Source: a virus. Taken from it: a stretch of DNA of 64,000 bases. Below, piece after piece: positions 63,685 through 64,000 of this stretch. Positions within the stretch are counted from its first letter, which is position 1. Each line of letters starts with the position of its first letter. Where the stretch lies: positions 1 to 64,000 of the IMG/VR virus record IMGVR_UViG_3300035698_016797; one strand, written 5' to 3'. Both the position numbers and the translations under genes were made by a program. The notes under the pieces were generated by a model, which made no database searches, was not told where the DNA came from, and saw only the letters and a program-made list of their open reading frames with translations.

Positions 63685-64000
63685 ATGAGTAAACAAAAAC
63701 ATAGAAGACAAACCGTGTGGGTTGGTGGAGACTTCCACTTTGATCACTGGCCAATCAATTTCCATTGCAACAGAGGATTCGACAACGTTGACGATATGAA
63801 TGATGCTCTCGTTCACAATTGGAACAGCAGAGTAAATAAAGGTGACCTGATGATTGTAGTTGGTGACCTTGCGTGGAAGCGACACAGAAAGTGGTGCAAC
63901 GTCCTGAACGGGAGTAAGATTCTCGTGCGAGGAAACCACGACAAGATGCCATTGCTGTCACTAGAACAATTCTCAGAGGTACACGACACGTTGTGCCGTA
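63685..64000 (+). CDS. Metallophosphoesterase, 5' part
   Basis: 105 residues before the window ends. VWVGGDFHFDHWPINFHCNR has the D-x-H metal motif, IVVGDLAW the GD(L/V) motif and VRGNHDK the GNHD motif of the calcineurin-like superfamily. The enzyme cleaves phosphoesters; substrate unknown. The gene continues beyond the window. Confidence 0.88.
   Translation, partial: MSKQKHRRQTVWVGGDFHFDHWPINFHCNRGFDNVDDMNDALVHNWNSRVNKGDLMIVVGDLAWKRHRKWCNVLNGSKILVRGNHDKMPLLSLEQFSEVHDTLCR

Noticed and set aside
1-64000. CRISPR array or transposase
   Set aside because: No regularly spaced identical repeats and no DDE or Tn3/IS-type transposase motifs were seen; the mobile genes are HNH type.

Overview
The window reads as part of a large, tailed-phage-like (jumbo-class) genome. 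It has about 43-45% G+C by eye, dense short genes with ATGA/TAATG overlaps, and very few genes of recognisable family. It carries 13 ordinary tRNA genes that encode their own CCA, a tmRNA, phage-typical small proteins, several free-standing HNH endonucleases and nucleotide-metabolism genes. No structural or lysis gene was recognised with certainty. Two proteins carry type IV prepilin-like N-termini. The host cannot be named from this sequence.

Layout. (1) 1-1.85 kb, + strand: end of a DUF1353-like gene, tRNA-Lys and tRNA-Arg, a PD-(D/E)XK nuclease, a zinc protein and a dCMP-deaminase fusion, then a promoter-to-terminator unit that looks like a small RNA gene. (2) 2.0-12.1 kb, - strand: 11 tRNAs interleaved with small genes (GGQ release-factor-like protein, HNH nucleases, zinc ribbons), then an operon of small proteins with a MazG-like pyrophosphohydrolase, a DUF7768 protein, a methyltransferase and tiny membrane proteins. 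(3) 12.4-14.9 kb, +: a G+C-rich gene packed with perfect triloop hairpins, a coiled-coil gene and a zinc/membrane gene, separated by strong terminators. (4) 15-38 kb, +: mostly unknown genes, including a SLOG-like protein, a MoaD-like protein, zinc-finger proteins with a shared MYxPI-type C-terminal motif, a degenerate tRNA-like gene and a tmRNA that share a leader, a radical SAM protein, a cupin, prepilin-like proteins and a tandem paralogue array. (5) 38-48.4 kb, +: a ubiquitin-like modification locus related to the PRTRC set (two-part Ubl, triple-repeat Ubl, E2-like, JAMM, E1/ThiF-like), ending in a retron-type reverse transcriptase. (6) 48.4-59 kb, +: a zinc metallopeptidase, RuvB, RNA ligase, DnaQ-like exonuclease and class II ribonucleotide reductase, with structured RNAs in the gaps. 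(7) 59-64 kb, +: lipoproteins, small genes, some apparently frameshifted, an HNH gene on the - strand, and the start of a metallophosphoesterase.

The most striking observation is that the retron-type RT (46972-48249, with the NAxxH, QGxxxSP, YADD and VTG motifs) has no msr-msd RNA directly upstream. Four intergenic gaps further downstream (48901-49071, 51275-51523, 55951-56379, 56384-56635) each hold an RNA with retron ncRNA architecture: a1 ending in ATT followed by GG, short stem-loops with three-base loops, long msd-like helices, then AAG followed by an a2 beginning AAT. The a1/a2 helices differ in sequence between loci but keep pairing. This suggests one RT serving a dispersed family of ncRNAs, which I do not know as a described arrangement. 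The RT is the last large gene of the ubiquitin-like operon, so the two systems may be linked.

The translation theme is also strong: tRNAs, tmRNA, a GGQ protein, an RNA ligase and tRNA-like RNAs. Together they suggest the phage maintains or repairs translation during infection. All functional names are from motif reading only; no searches were run.
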